64,000 bases of DNA, taken from Colwellia sp. Its GTDB lineage: Bacteria > Pseudomonadota > Gammaproteobacteria > Enterobacterales > Alteromonadaceae. Below the pieces are notes generated by a model that made no database searches, was not told where the DNA came from, and saw nothing but the letters and a program-made list of their open reading frames with translations. Location: positions 1-64,000 of the forward strand of contig JAESPR010000067.1 of assembly GCA_016765685.1 (NCBI GenBank), given 5' to 3'. Positions 18,325-25,987 of the stretch are shown one piece after another (position 1 is the first letter of the stretch; each line of letters begins with the position of its first letter). The position numbers and the translations under genes are program-made.

Positions 18325-19419
18325 ATGAGCAATAGCAAACCGAACAAGAAAGGCAATGAAGAAGTTGAGTTAATTATTGGCAATTCTAATTCAAATTTTT
18401 CCGGTGTCACTTCAACTATGTTGCAGTTGCTTACTGAGCAGCAAAAACTGATTAATTTGCGGGTAATGGGCAAACATCATTTACCCGATGAGTCATTAAA
18501 TATAAGTTTCTGGCAGGCGGTTAGGTTATGTAGAAAATCATTGCTTGATGGTCGCTTTCGTATTTTTCATGCGCGCCGGGTTGACGAAATGATCCAAGCA
18601 TTGCTCTTAAAGTATGTTTTTCGTGCAAAAATAAAAATCATCTTTAGCTCCGCAGCACAGCGTCCTCGCTCTGGTTCAACTAAGTGGTTAACCGATAAAA
18701 TGGATGCAGTATTAGCAATGTGTAACGCCTCGGCGAGTTATTTACATCGCAAATCTGATGCGGTTATTTATCATGGTGTAAAAACTGATGTATACCTTCC
18801 ACCAAAAAGTAAAGAAGAAGCTTGGCAAGCATTAGACCTTTTGCCTGAACCTGCTCAACAAGGTAAATACGGTATTGCCATACTAGGGCGAGTTAGAGCA
18901 CAAAAAGGTGTTCACCTTTTTGTGAAAAGTTGCATTGAATTACTTGGTAAACATCCAGATTTCACCGCAGTAGTGGTGGGTTCGATTAGCGCTAGTAATG
19001 AAAAGTTTGTTAAAGAGTTGCAAGCTGAAATTAAACAAGCTGGTTTGAGCGAGCGCATTGTTTTTGTTGGAGAGCAAAATTTTGCTGATATTCCCAACAT
19101 TTTTAGTGCTTTATCGTTAGTCGTGGCGTTAAGTGATAACGAAGGTTTTGGCTTAACTATTCTTGAAGCTATGAGCAGTGGCGCTGCTGTGTTGGCAAGT
19201 GAAGCAGGTGCTTGGCCTGAAGTGGTTCGTCAAGGACAAGACGGTTATGTGGTACCGGTTAACGATTTATCCGCAGTAGTTGATAAAATGACGTTGTTAT
19301 TGAGTGATCATGATAAATTAACCCAAATGGGCATCAATGGTCGTGAACGAGTGCTTGAGCATTATTCGGTGCAGCGAGAAGCGAAGCAGTTAGTCGAGTT
19401 TTTTAGAAATTTGATGTAG
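18325..19419 (+). CDS. Glycosyltransferase family 4, probably LPS core
   Basis: A 364-residue GT-B enzyme. The C-terminal half begins ILGRVRAQKGVHLFV near residue 193 and carries the donor-binding signature SDNEGFGLTILEAMSSG near residue 270 (the paired Glu motif of GT4), then PEVVRQGQDGYVVPV. The N-terminal domain contains FHARRVDEMIQ and IIFSSAAQRPRSG. It is divergent from lpxL, which favours a core oligosaccharide role, though the sugar cannot be read. The start ATG at 18325 gives a polar first 13 residues before the first strand ELIIGNSN. Confidence 0.85.
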   Translation: MSNSKPNKKGNEEVELIIGNSNSNFSGVTSTMLQLLTEQQKLINLRVMGKHHLPDESLNISFWQAVRLCRKSLLDGRFRIFHARRVDEMIQALLLKYVFRAKIKIIFSSAAQRPRSGSTKWLTDKMDAVLAMCNASASYLHRKSDAVIYHGVKTDVYLPPKSKEEAWQALDLLPEPAQQGKYGIAILGRVRAQKGVHLFVKSCIELLGKHPDFTAVVVGSISASNEKFVKELQAEIKQAGLSERIVFVGEQNFADIPNIFSALSLVVALSDNEGFGLTILEAMSSGAAVLASEAGAWPEVVRQGQDGYVVPVNDLSAVVDKMTLLLSDHDKLTQMGINGRERVLEHYSVQREAKQLVEFFRNLM

Positions 19420-19472
19420 ATACTCGTTACAATAGATAAGTGACAAGATACAAGTTGTAAGCGACAAGATAA

Positions 19473-19508
19473 AAAAAAGCTATCAGCCAAGACACAGATA
19501 GCTTTTTT
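19473..19508. terminator. Bidirectional terminator between GT4 gene and tolC
   Basis: AAAAAGCTATC (19474-19484) pairs with GATAGCTTTTT (19497-19507) around a short loop, with T runs on both strands. It lies between two convergent genes, so it can end transcription from either side. Confidence 0.88.
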
Positions 19509-19535
19509 CTGATTTTTCATTATTACTTTTCGTTA

Positions 19536-20909
19536 TTAGTTGCTTGCCATTAACCCTGTGTTTATCGCAGTAATATCGTTATTGGTAATGGTTCCGCCAG
19601 CACGTTTTAGCAACAACACGTTTTGAATGTAAGTATAACGCGTTGATGACAGGTTACGTTTAGCGTTAAATAAATTACGCGTGCTATTTAACACATCAAC
19701 AATAGTGCGAGTGCCTACCTCAAAGCCCGCTTCAGTGGCTTCTAGTGCTTTTTCGGCACTGAGCACTGCTTGTTGCAATGATTTGATTGCTGAAATAGTA
19801 GCGACCACTGTGTTATAAGCATTACGCGTAGTACGCACCACACCACGGTGCGTTTGCATTAAATCTTGATTGGCTAACACATAACGTTTTTGCGCTTGGC
19901 GCACGCCACTTTGAGTAGCACCGCCCGAATAAATAGGCACATTCAAAGTAACACCCACAGAATAATTATCAAAAAATGGGGTTTCGGGGAAATTTTGTGT
20001 TGGTTCTTGAACGGTAATGCTAGTTTGGCTTTTTCCGCTGTTCCAGTCACTTCTGAAATCTAAAGTTGGGTAATGTCCTGCACGGGCTATGTTAATGTTA
20101 TCTTGAGCTATTTCAACGCCTACTTTCGCGGTGATCAAATCTAAATTTTTCGCTTCCGCTTTTTTTTGCCATTCATCAGCGCTGTTGGGCGACGGCGTGG
20201 TGGTGCTAAAGCGGTCGGTATTCAGTACTTCTATATTTCGCGGATAAGTGTTGGTAATAACACGTAACTCTTCTTCGGCATTATAAATAGCGTTTTCGGC
20301 GCGAATTTCTTCGGTTACTGCGTTATCAAATTGCGCTTGTGCTTCATGAACGTCGGTAATAGCGGTTAAACCGACCGAAAAACGTTGTTTGGTTTGTTCT
20401 AATTGACGGGCAATAGCGGCTTTTTCGGCTTGAGCAAAATCTAAATCGTCTTTAGTACTTAATAAGGTAAAATAAGCTTGGGTAACCCGTACGATCAAAT
20501 CTTGTTTGGCTACTTGATAGTTTAAGTCGCTTTGGTGGGCTGATTTTTTGGCCGTGTCTAAACGTAACCAACTACTGTGGTTATATAACTGCATAGTTAA
20601 TAGAGCACCATAACCAGTTGAATCTGTATTGTTGGTGGATGTAGCCCCTATAGGCCCAAAAGCATCATTATAGTTTGTAGTTTCACGCTCACTGGTTGAA
20701 ATCGAACCTGAAGCACTAATTGTGGGCAATAATACCGCCCGTGCTTGAATAATGTCCTCTTTAACAATCTCAAACTGCGCTTGCGCTTTTAATACTGTGG
20801 TATCGTTTAGCAACGCTTGTTGGTATACAGATAATAAATCATCGGCTTGTGCGTTTACGCTTATTGCACTAGCAATAGCTATAATTAAAGTGCTTAAGGT
20901 TTTTTTCAT
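19536..20909 (-). CDS. tolC: TolC family outer membrane channel
   Basis: Forms the trimeric exit duct shared by efflux pumps and type I secretion. The 457-residue protein opens with a signal peptide (MKKTLSTLIIAIASAISVNA) cleaved before QADD. It shows the internal duplication of TolC: helical segments such as LDFAQAEKAAIARQLEQTKQ with the RFSVGLTAITDV turn in the first half, and the parallel FEVGTRTIVDVLNSTRNLFN in the second. Divergence from yqiB-cpdA-yqiA-parE across a short spacer is the E. coli arrangement and supports true tolC rather than another channel. Confidence 0.93.
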   Translation of the reverse strand: MKKTLSTLIIAIASAISVNAQADDLLSVYQQALLNDTTVLKAQAQFEIVKEDIIQARAVLLPTISASGSISTSERETTNYNDAFGPIGATSTNNTDSTGYGALLTMQLYNHSSWLRLDTAKKSAHQSDLNYQVAKQDLIVRVTQAYFTLLSTKDDLDFAQAEKAAIARQLEQTKQRFSVGLTAITDVHEAQAQFDNAVTEEIRAENAIYNAEEELRVITNTYPRNIEVLNTDRFSTTTPSPNSADEWQKKAEAKNLDLITAKVGVEIAQDNINIARAGHYPTLDFRSDWNSGKSQTSITVQEPTQNFPETPFFDNYSVGVTLNVPIYSGGATQSGVRQAQKRYVLANQDLMQTHRGVVRTTRNAYNTVVATISAIKSLQQAVLSAEKALEATEAGFEVGTRTIVDVLNSTRNLFNAKRNLSSTRYTYIQNVLLLKRAGGTITNNDITAINTGLMASN

Positions 20910-21149
20910 GAGTAAGGCTTTCCCTGAGTAAAGAATGTGTACAACGTTTACTCTAATTATTGTTAATTTTATGATCTTAGTTAGGTACAGTATCTTACAG
21001 TTATTTTCAAATTAACCAAATAAAATAAGTGTTTACTAGTGTAACAAATTATTATCTAAATTCAGCTTAAAAGAGAGGTTTATGCCGAACAGTAAAATAA
21101 GCTACCTTATATACAGCCAATCTAATGTTTCTATTTCGGTTATTGATAA
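20910..21149. other. tolC upstream spacer, no gene seen
   Basis: AT-rich, stop-rich sequence between the tolC start and the nudF remnant. It should hold the tolC promoter, but I could not single out convincing -35/-10 boxes. No recognisable nudF 5' or middle sequence is left. Confidence 0.5.
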
Positions 21150-21281
21150 AAGATAAGTGAAAATATTTTGTTGCATCTTGTTTCGCTCCCAGAGGTAGTA
21201 CTGTTAGCGCAAGGCAAAATTAGTAACGCTGCCGCCCTAATTGACTTACAATGGTTAGTGATGAATTATCAAGCATTGTAG
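21150..21281 (+). pseudogene. nudF: 3' remnant of nudF (ADP-ribose pyrophosphatase)
   Basis: An open stretch of 43 codons ending at TAG 21281 encodes ...LLHLVSLPEVVLLAQGKISN followed by AAALIDLQWLVMNYQAL. This matches the C-terminus of NudF, which in E. coli ends with an EGKIDNAASVIALQWLQLHHQ-like text. The frame is closed upstream by a TAA at 21147, and no Nudix box is left. E. coli has nudF exactly here, between tolC and yqiB. So only the last quarter or less of the gene survives, while the downstream operon is intact. Confidence 0.75.
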
Positions 21282-21370
21282 GTTGACTCGAACGTAGTGA
21301 GGCTCAACAAAACAAAATAGTGCAACCACAAAATAGTGCTATCACAAAGTTATTATAGGACTTATACAAA

Positions 21371-21877
21371 GTGAGTTTTTTCCCCAGTAGCAAAGTTAAT
21401 AGCAGAGCAAGATATCAACCTAACTTAGTTAGTTTGATGACCTTGTGCGCCAATAACTATTTTTTACTGTTAAAACTTCAGGCCGAACAAACACAACTTG
21501 ATCAGCAGCGGCATTTTTTTATTAATGACCACCTTGCCTACGCGGTAACGGTGAACGAAGTGACGCGTTATACTTCACTCATTACCTTTGAGCAGAGAGT
21601 GTTTGAACAAAAAGCGTTTGATCAAACCGATACTAAAAGCAGCGTGTTACCTCATTCTTTTCATCCGCGCATGTCTATTCGTTTATATCACGATGCCCGT
21701 ATGGCAGAAGTGATCAGCAGCCAAGATATCCGACAAGTAAAACCGCGTTACGATTATCCAAATAAACACATGCATCAGCAAGATGAAAAACAGCAAATTA
21801 ACCAATTTTTAAATGAATGGTTACATCTTTGTTTAGAGCACGGTCAAGTGAATGTTAACTTGCAAAGCTGTCAATGA
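21371..21877 (+). CDS. yqiB: YqiB family protein (DUF1249)
   Basis: A 168-residue protein (E. coli YqiB 140) with the family opening RYQPNLVSLMTLCANNYFLL and the conserved FHPRMSIRLYHDARMAEVIS, KPRYDYPN and NQFLNEWLHLCLEHG segments. It starts at GTG 21371, and its last 4 bp overlap cpdA, so the two are translationally coupled. Function is unknown; the fixed operon position with nudF and cpdA across gammaproteobacteria is the best identification. Confidence 0.9.
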   Translation: MSFFPSSKVNSRARYQPNLVSLMTLCANNYFLLLKLQAEQTQLDQQRHFFINDHLAYAVTVNEVTRYTSLITFEQRVFEQKAFDQTDTKSSVLPHSFHPRMSIRLYHDARMAEVISSQDIRQVKPRYDYPNKHMHQQDEKQQINQFLNEWLHLCLEHGQVNVNLQSCQ

Positions 21878-22632
21878 TTGATAAAAACAAAGCGTTTGTT
21901 ATTGCCCAGTTTAGTGATTGTCATTTGTTTGCCGACAAAAAATCCAAACATCTAGGTGCTAACGTTTGGCAAAATTTAATCTCGGTATTAACGGATATTG
22001 CTCAACGAGACAATATTGACTGTGCGGTGTTTACCGGCGACCTTACGCAAGATCATACCGAGTTATCTTATCAGCATTTTGTTGAAGCAATAAAACGGGC
22101 CCAATTTACGCTGCCAGTATATTTCTTGGCAGGAAATCATGATGACCAGCAGTTGTTAGCTAAACACTTAACGGCGCCTACCTTGCAAACCAATAAAACC
22201 ATTAATAGCAACTTTTGGCAAATACAACTATTAGACAGTAAAAGCGATACTCCAGCAGGTGTGGTTAGCCAAGCAAGTTTGCAAACATTGCCACAGCGTA
22301 TAAATAAAAATAAATTTCAGTTATTGATGATGCACCATCATCCGGTCAATATAGGTTATTACATTGATAAACATGGTTTGATAAATCAACATGAATTTTG
22401 GCAAGCACTGACGCAGTTAAATGCAGAAAGTATGAATATTAAAGCGATAGCCTGTGGACATGTGCACCGAGCCGTTAAGTTGGCTAAAAATAATATTGAT
22501 ATTTATACTTGTCCGGCAACCTCGGTTCAGTTTGGTGAAACGAAAGAAAAAGCGGGTTCTATCATGCCAAGTTATCGATTATTTTTCCTTGAAAGCTGTG
22601 GTGCAATCCGTAGCGATATTATTAGCCCCTAG
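21874..22632 (+). CDS. cpdA: 3',5'-cyclic-AMP phosphodiesterase
   Basis: Hydrolyses cAMP to AMP and so tunes CRP-dependent regulation. The 252-residue calcineurin-like enzyme has the full set of metal ligands: DCHLF near residue 13, GDLTQD near 52, AGNHDD near 86, MMHHHPV near 152 and GHVHR near 193. Start ATG overlaps the yqiB stop codon. Slightly shorter than E. coli CpdA (275). Confidence 0.93.
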   Translation: MIDKNKAFVIAQFSDCHLFADKKSKHLGANVWQNLISVLTDIAQRDNIDCAVFTGDLTQDHTELSYQHFVEAIKRAQFTLPVYFLAGNHDDQQLLAKHLTAPTLQTNKTINSNFWQIQLLDSKSDTPAGVVSQASLQTLPQRINKNKFQLLMMHHHPVNIGYYIDKHGLINQHEFWQALTQLNAESMNIKAIACGHVHRAVKLAKNNIDIYTCPATSVQFGETKEKAGSIMPSYRLFFLESCGAIRSDIISP

Positions 22633-22666
22633 AACTTAATCCTTAAACAGGGGTCAACGCTTAAAA

Positions 22667-23275
22667 ATGCAAAAAAACATTCTTTACATTCATGGTTTTA
22701 ATTCATCACCACAGTCGTTAAAAGCAATGAAAACTCAACGATATTTTCATAAAAACTTTCCACAGGTAAATTTTGTTTGTCCACAATTAGCGAGCACACC
22801 TAATAACGCTATTTTGCAGCTTGAGTGTATTCTAGCACCATTAAATAACAGAGAGCCTTCAAACAACGGCACTTGGTTGATCATCGGTTCATCGCTAGGT
22901 GGCTATTTTGCTAATTACCTCGCTAATAAATACCAATGTCTGGCAGTTTTGATAAACCCCGCGATCAGGCCGTTTGAGTTACTTGAAGATTATATAGGTG
23001 AGCAGAAAAATCCTTATACAAAGGATGTTTATCAAGTAACTGAGCAACACATGGTTGAACTGAAAGCTATTGAGCAAAGCGCCCCAAAATTTGATGATGA
23101 ACAAAAAAATAATTACCTAGTGATGGTACAAACAGGCGATGAAGTGTTAGATTATCAACAAGCTGTTGATAAATTTCAGCACAGCCGCCTTATCATTGAA
23201 CAAGGCGGTGATCATAGCTTTATTGGCTTTGATGAAAAACTACCGATAATTGCTGATTTTTTACAGCTTACATAA
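22667..23275 (+). CDS. yqiA: YqiA-type alpha/beta-hydrolase esterase
   Basis: A 202-residue single-domain hydrolase. It opens with ILYIHGFNSSPQSLKA (oxyanion region), has the nucleophile elbow GSSLGGYFA near residue 75, a late acidic VQTGDEVLDY and the catalytic histidine in GGDHSF near residue 181. Family members show short-chain esterase activity; the natural substrate is not known. It follows cpdA and precedes parE, as in E. coli. Confidence 0.92.
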   Translation: MQKNILYIHGFNSSPQSLKAMKTQRYFHKNFPQVNFVCPQLASTPNNAILQLECILAPLNNREPSNNGTWLIIGSSLGGYFANYLANKYQCLAVLINPAIRPFELLEDYIGEQKNPYTKDVYQVTEQHMVELKAIEQSAPKFDDEQKNNYLVMVQTGDEVLDYQQAVDKFQHSRLIIEQGGDHSFIGFDEKLPIIADFLQLT

Positions 23276-23313
23276 CAATAATATCTAGATAGACTGACAT
23301 AGAAAGACAAACC

Positions 23314-25206
23314 ATGACTGACCAATATAATTCAGACTCCATTGAAGTACTTAGCGGCTTAGAGCCCGTTCGCCGACGCCCAGGAATGTACACTGACACC
23401 ACTCGGCCAAATCATTTAGGTCAAGAAGTCATTGATAACTCAGTTGATGAAGCGCTTGCAGGACATGCTCAAAATATCATCGTAGTTTTAGATACCGACC
23501 AATCGTTAGAAATTATAGATGATGGTCGTGGCATGCCAACGGATATTCACCCCGAAGAAGGCGTTTCTGGCGTAGAACTGATTTTTTGTAAACTTCATGC
23601 GGGTGGTAAATTTTCCAATAAAAGTTATCAATTTTCAGGTGGTTTACACGGCGTAGGTATTTCTGTGGTTAACGCCTTGTCTACACGGGTAGATGTCACC
23701 GTAAGGCGCAATGGTATCGTTTATGAAATGGCTTTTGAACATGGCGATAAAGTTGAAGAACTAACCGAAACAGGCACGGTAGGTAAACGCAATACTGGTA
23801 CTAGAGTCAAGTTCTGGCCAGATCCCAGCTATTTTGACTCGTCTAAATTCTCGGTGTTAAAGCTAACCCATTTATTAAAAGCCAAAGCCGTCTTGTGCCC
23901 CGGTTTAACCATTAAATTTCATGACAAAATTGAAAATAAAAAATATCATTGGTGTTATGAATATGGGCTAACAGACTATTTAAAAGAATCGCTTGAAGGT
24001 TATGTTAGTTTGCCAGAGCAACCTTTTATTGGCACCTTTGCTGCGCAAAGCGAAACCGCTGACTGGGCGATAACTTGGTTAACTGAAGGTGGGGAAGGCG
24101 TTGGTGAAAGTTATGTTAACTTAATACCAACCGTTGCTGGCGGTACTCATGTTAATGGTTTGCGCCAAGGCTTGTTGGATGCAATGCGTGAATTTTGTGA
24201 GTTTCGTAACCTAATTCCTCGCGGCGTAAAACTAACGCCTGATGATATTTGGGATAAGTGCAGTTATATTTTATCTATCAAAATGCAAGATCCACAGTTT
24301 GCCGGACAAACCAAAGAGCGTCTATCATCACGTCAATGTGCTGCTTTTGTGACTGGCGTGGTCAAAGATTCTTTTAGTTTGTGGTTAAATGAGCATACTA
24401 ATATTGCCGAAAACTTAGCTGAGTTTTGTATAAGTAATGCACAAAAACGTATGCGTGCTAGTAAAAAAGTAGTGCGTAAAAAAATTACTCAAGGTCCTGC
24501 TTTACCCGGAAAACTCACTGATTGTGGTAGCCAAGATCTTAGTCGAACAGAGTTGTTTTTAGTAGAAGGTGATTCTGCTGGCGGTAGCGCTAAGCAAGCA
24601 CGTGATCGTGAAATTCAAGCGATAATGCCACTACGTGGTAAAATTTTGAATACTTGGGAAGTTGACTCAAGCCAAATTCTTGCCTCTCAAGAAGTCCATG
24701 ATATTTCCGTAGCGCTAGGTATTGACCCCGACAGTGATGATTTATCTGAGCTGCGCTACGGTAAAATTTGTATTTTAGCTGATGCTGACTCTGATGGGCT
24801 ACATATTGCCACTTTATTATGCGCTTTATTTACCCAACATTTTTTACCTTTAGTGCAAGCGGGGCATGTTTATGTGGCTATGCCGCCGTTATATCGAATA
24901 GATGTCGGTAAAGAAGTCTTTTACGCCTTAGATGAAGCAGAAAAAGATGGCATTTTAGACCGAATAGAAGCAGAGAGAAAACGTGGTAAAGTGAACGTAC
25001 AACGTTTTAAAGGTTTAGGTGAAATGAACCCTTTGCAGCTACGTGAAACCACTATGGATCCTAATACTCGCCGTTTAGTGCAACTCACTGCGCTTGATGA
25101 AGAACACAGCGAAACTATTGAAATGATGGATATGTTGCTGTCGAAAAAACGCGCAGGTGATCGTAAAGAATGGTTGCAAAGCAAAGGTGACATGGCAGTC
25201 GTTTAA
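23314..25206 (+). CDS. parE: DNA topoisomerase IV subunit B
   Basis: ATPase subunit of topoisomerase IV, which decatenates daughter chromosomes together with ParC. The 630 residues equal E. coli ParE in length. Visible motifs are the GHKL ATP site (VIDNSVDEALAGH; IDDGRGMPTDIHP; GGLHGVGISVVNAL), the TOPRIM segment ELFLVEGDSAGGSAKQARDR with DADSDG, and KGLGEMNP near the end. The TAA stop at 25204-25206 is also the first part of the putative 5-bp target duplication of the Tn7-like element, so the protein is untouched by the insertion. parC is not found in the window. Confidence 0.98.
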   Translation: MTDQYNSDSIEVLSGLEPVRRRPGMYTDTTRPNHLGQEVIDNSVDEALAGHAQNIIVVLDTDQSLEIIDDGRGMPTDIHPEEGVSGVELIFCKLHAGGKFSNKSYQFSGGLHGVGISVVNALSTRVDVTVRRNGIVYEMAFEHGDKVEELTETGTVGKRNTGTRVKFWPDPSYFDSSKFSVLKLTHLLKAKAVLCPGLTIKFHDKIENKKYHWCYEYGLTDYLKESLEGYVSLPEQPFIGTFAAQSETADWAITWLTEGGEGVGESYVNLIPTVAGGTHVNGLRQGLLDAMREFCEFRNLIPRGVKLTPDDIWDKCSYILSIKMQDPQFAGQTKERLSSRQCAAFVTGVVKDSFSLWLNEHTNIAENLAEFCISNAQKRMRASKKVVRKKITQGPALPGKLTDCGSQDLSRTELFLVEGDSAGGSAKQARDREIQAIMPLRGKILNTWEVDSSQILASQEVHDISVALGIDPDSDDLSELRYGKICILADADSDGLHIATLLCALFTQHFLPLVQAGHVYVAMPPLYRIDVGKEVFYALDEAEKDGILDRIEAERKRGKVNVQRFKGLGEMNPLQLRETTMDPNTRRLVQLTALDEEHSETIEMMDMLLSKKRAGDRKEWLQSKGDMAVV

Positions 25207-25208
25207 TT
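25204..25208. repeat. Candidate target duplication TAATT, parE side
   Basis: TAATT directly precedes the element end starting TGGTCTGTAAAC. The same five bases follow the other end at 58531-58535. Five bp is the Tn7 duplication length. It overlaps the parE stop codon. The sequence is AT-rich, so chance agreement is possible, but it coincides exactly with both predicted ends. Confidence 0.65.
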
Positions 25209-25276
25209 TGGTCTGTAAACCATAAGTTGACAAAGTTATATCATAACCTGTCAATATTTAATTCATAAGTTGACAA
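25209..25276 (+). repeat. parE-proximal (R-type) end of the Tn7-like element
   Basis: After the terminal TGGTCTGTAAAC come three TnsB-type sites in the same orientation: CATAAGTTGACAA (25221), CATAACCTGTCAA (25242) and CATAAGTTGACAA (25264). Spacings are 21 and 22 bp, about two helical turns, giving a compact array like Tn7 R. The end lies next to tnsA, also as in Tn7. Confidence 0.78.
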
Positions 25277-25321
25277 TAGAACACTTTTGACTTATACCTT
25301 TCATATTAGGATGGAGGGTGT

Positions 25322-25987
25322 ATGTTGAATTTATATGTTTCAAAAAGGCGTATTTTAAGAGGACGAACTGGCCCAACTATCTGTAAGGTCGCTTCGACAA
25401 AATCAGATGAAGTTCCTGTTTTAACCGAAGGAAAGCTAGAAGCTGACTTTTGTTACCATTTAGAATTTGATCAAAATGTTCTTAAATATGAATGTCAGCC
25501 ACTAGGTTTTTTTTATAGCCTGGACAGTGGTGACTCTACTTCCAATAAGAAAAGACCTTACTACACTCCTGATTTTCAAGTTTGGTATAAAGATAAATCA
25601 ATTAGGTATTATGAAGTAAAACAAGAAGAATTCATTGACCTTAAGCTTGAGCTGCTATTTCCAATTTTACAAAACCAAGCTGTAAAGTTGGGAAAAAGAT
25701 TAGACTTTGCACTTGATAGTGAAATTAGAGCTGAACCGTACTTTTCCAATGTCAAAACACTTTATAAAGCAAAGAAAAATAGAGGTGTTAACGACAGCTT
25801 ACTCCGAAATATATGTGTGCTATTAACAAAGCATAAAACAATTAGTGCCTTTGATTTAATCAATAAACATAATGTTATTGCTTCTATAGGGGATTTTTAT
25901 TGTTTATTAGCCAACTACAAAATCAAAACCGATATTAAGAACTTCGAATTATCTTGGAATATGAACTTGGAGCTTAATCATGAGTAA
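25322..25987 (+). CDS. tnsA: Tn7-like transposase endonuclease subunit TnsA
   Basis: Cuts the 5' ends of the transposon, together with TnsB, so that the element leaves by cut-and-paste. The 221-residue protein has the restriction-endonuclease-like triad: Glu in EGKLEADFCYHLEFD (near residue 40), Asp in YYTPDFQVWY (near 82) and Lys in YYEVKQEE (near 99). The C-terminal 90 residues form a helical domain that in Tn7 contacts TnsC. It is shorter than Tn7 TnsA (273), mainly at the N-terminus. A GGAGGGT ribosome site precedes ATG 25322, and its 3' end overlaps tnsB by 8 bp. Confidence 0.92.
   Translation: MLNLYVSKRRILRGRTGPTICKVASTKSDEVPVLTEGKLEADFCYHLEFDQNVLKYECQPLGFFYSLDSGDSTSNKKRPYYTPDFQVWYKDKSIRYYEVKQEEFIDLKLELLFPILQNQAVKLGKRLDFALDSEIRAEPYFSNVKTLYKAKKNRGVNDSLLRNICVLLTKHKTISAFDLINKHNVIASIGDFYCLLANYKIKTDIKNFELSWNMNLELNHE

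Noticed and set aside
21279-21308. GTTGACTCGAACGTAGTGAG... as a regulatory hairpin before yqiB
   Set aside because: Only five base pairs (GTTGA/TCAAC) support it; it resembles a truncated intergenic repeat and has no positional meaning I can defend.
25214-25220. TGTAAAC as the tip of the parE-side transposon end
   Set aside because: It begins with the canonical TGT, but the five bases before it (TGGTC) do not occur outside the far end. Placing the tip at 25209 gives a matching TAATT and equal 12-bp distances to the first site.
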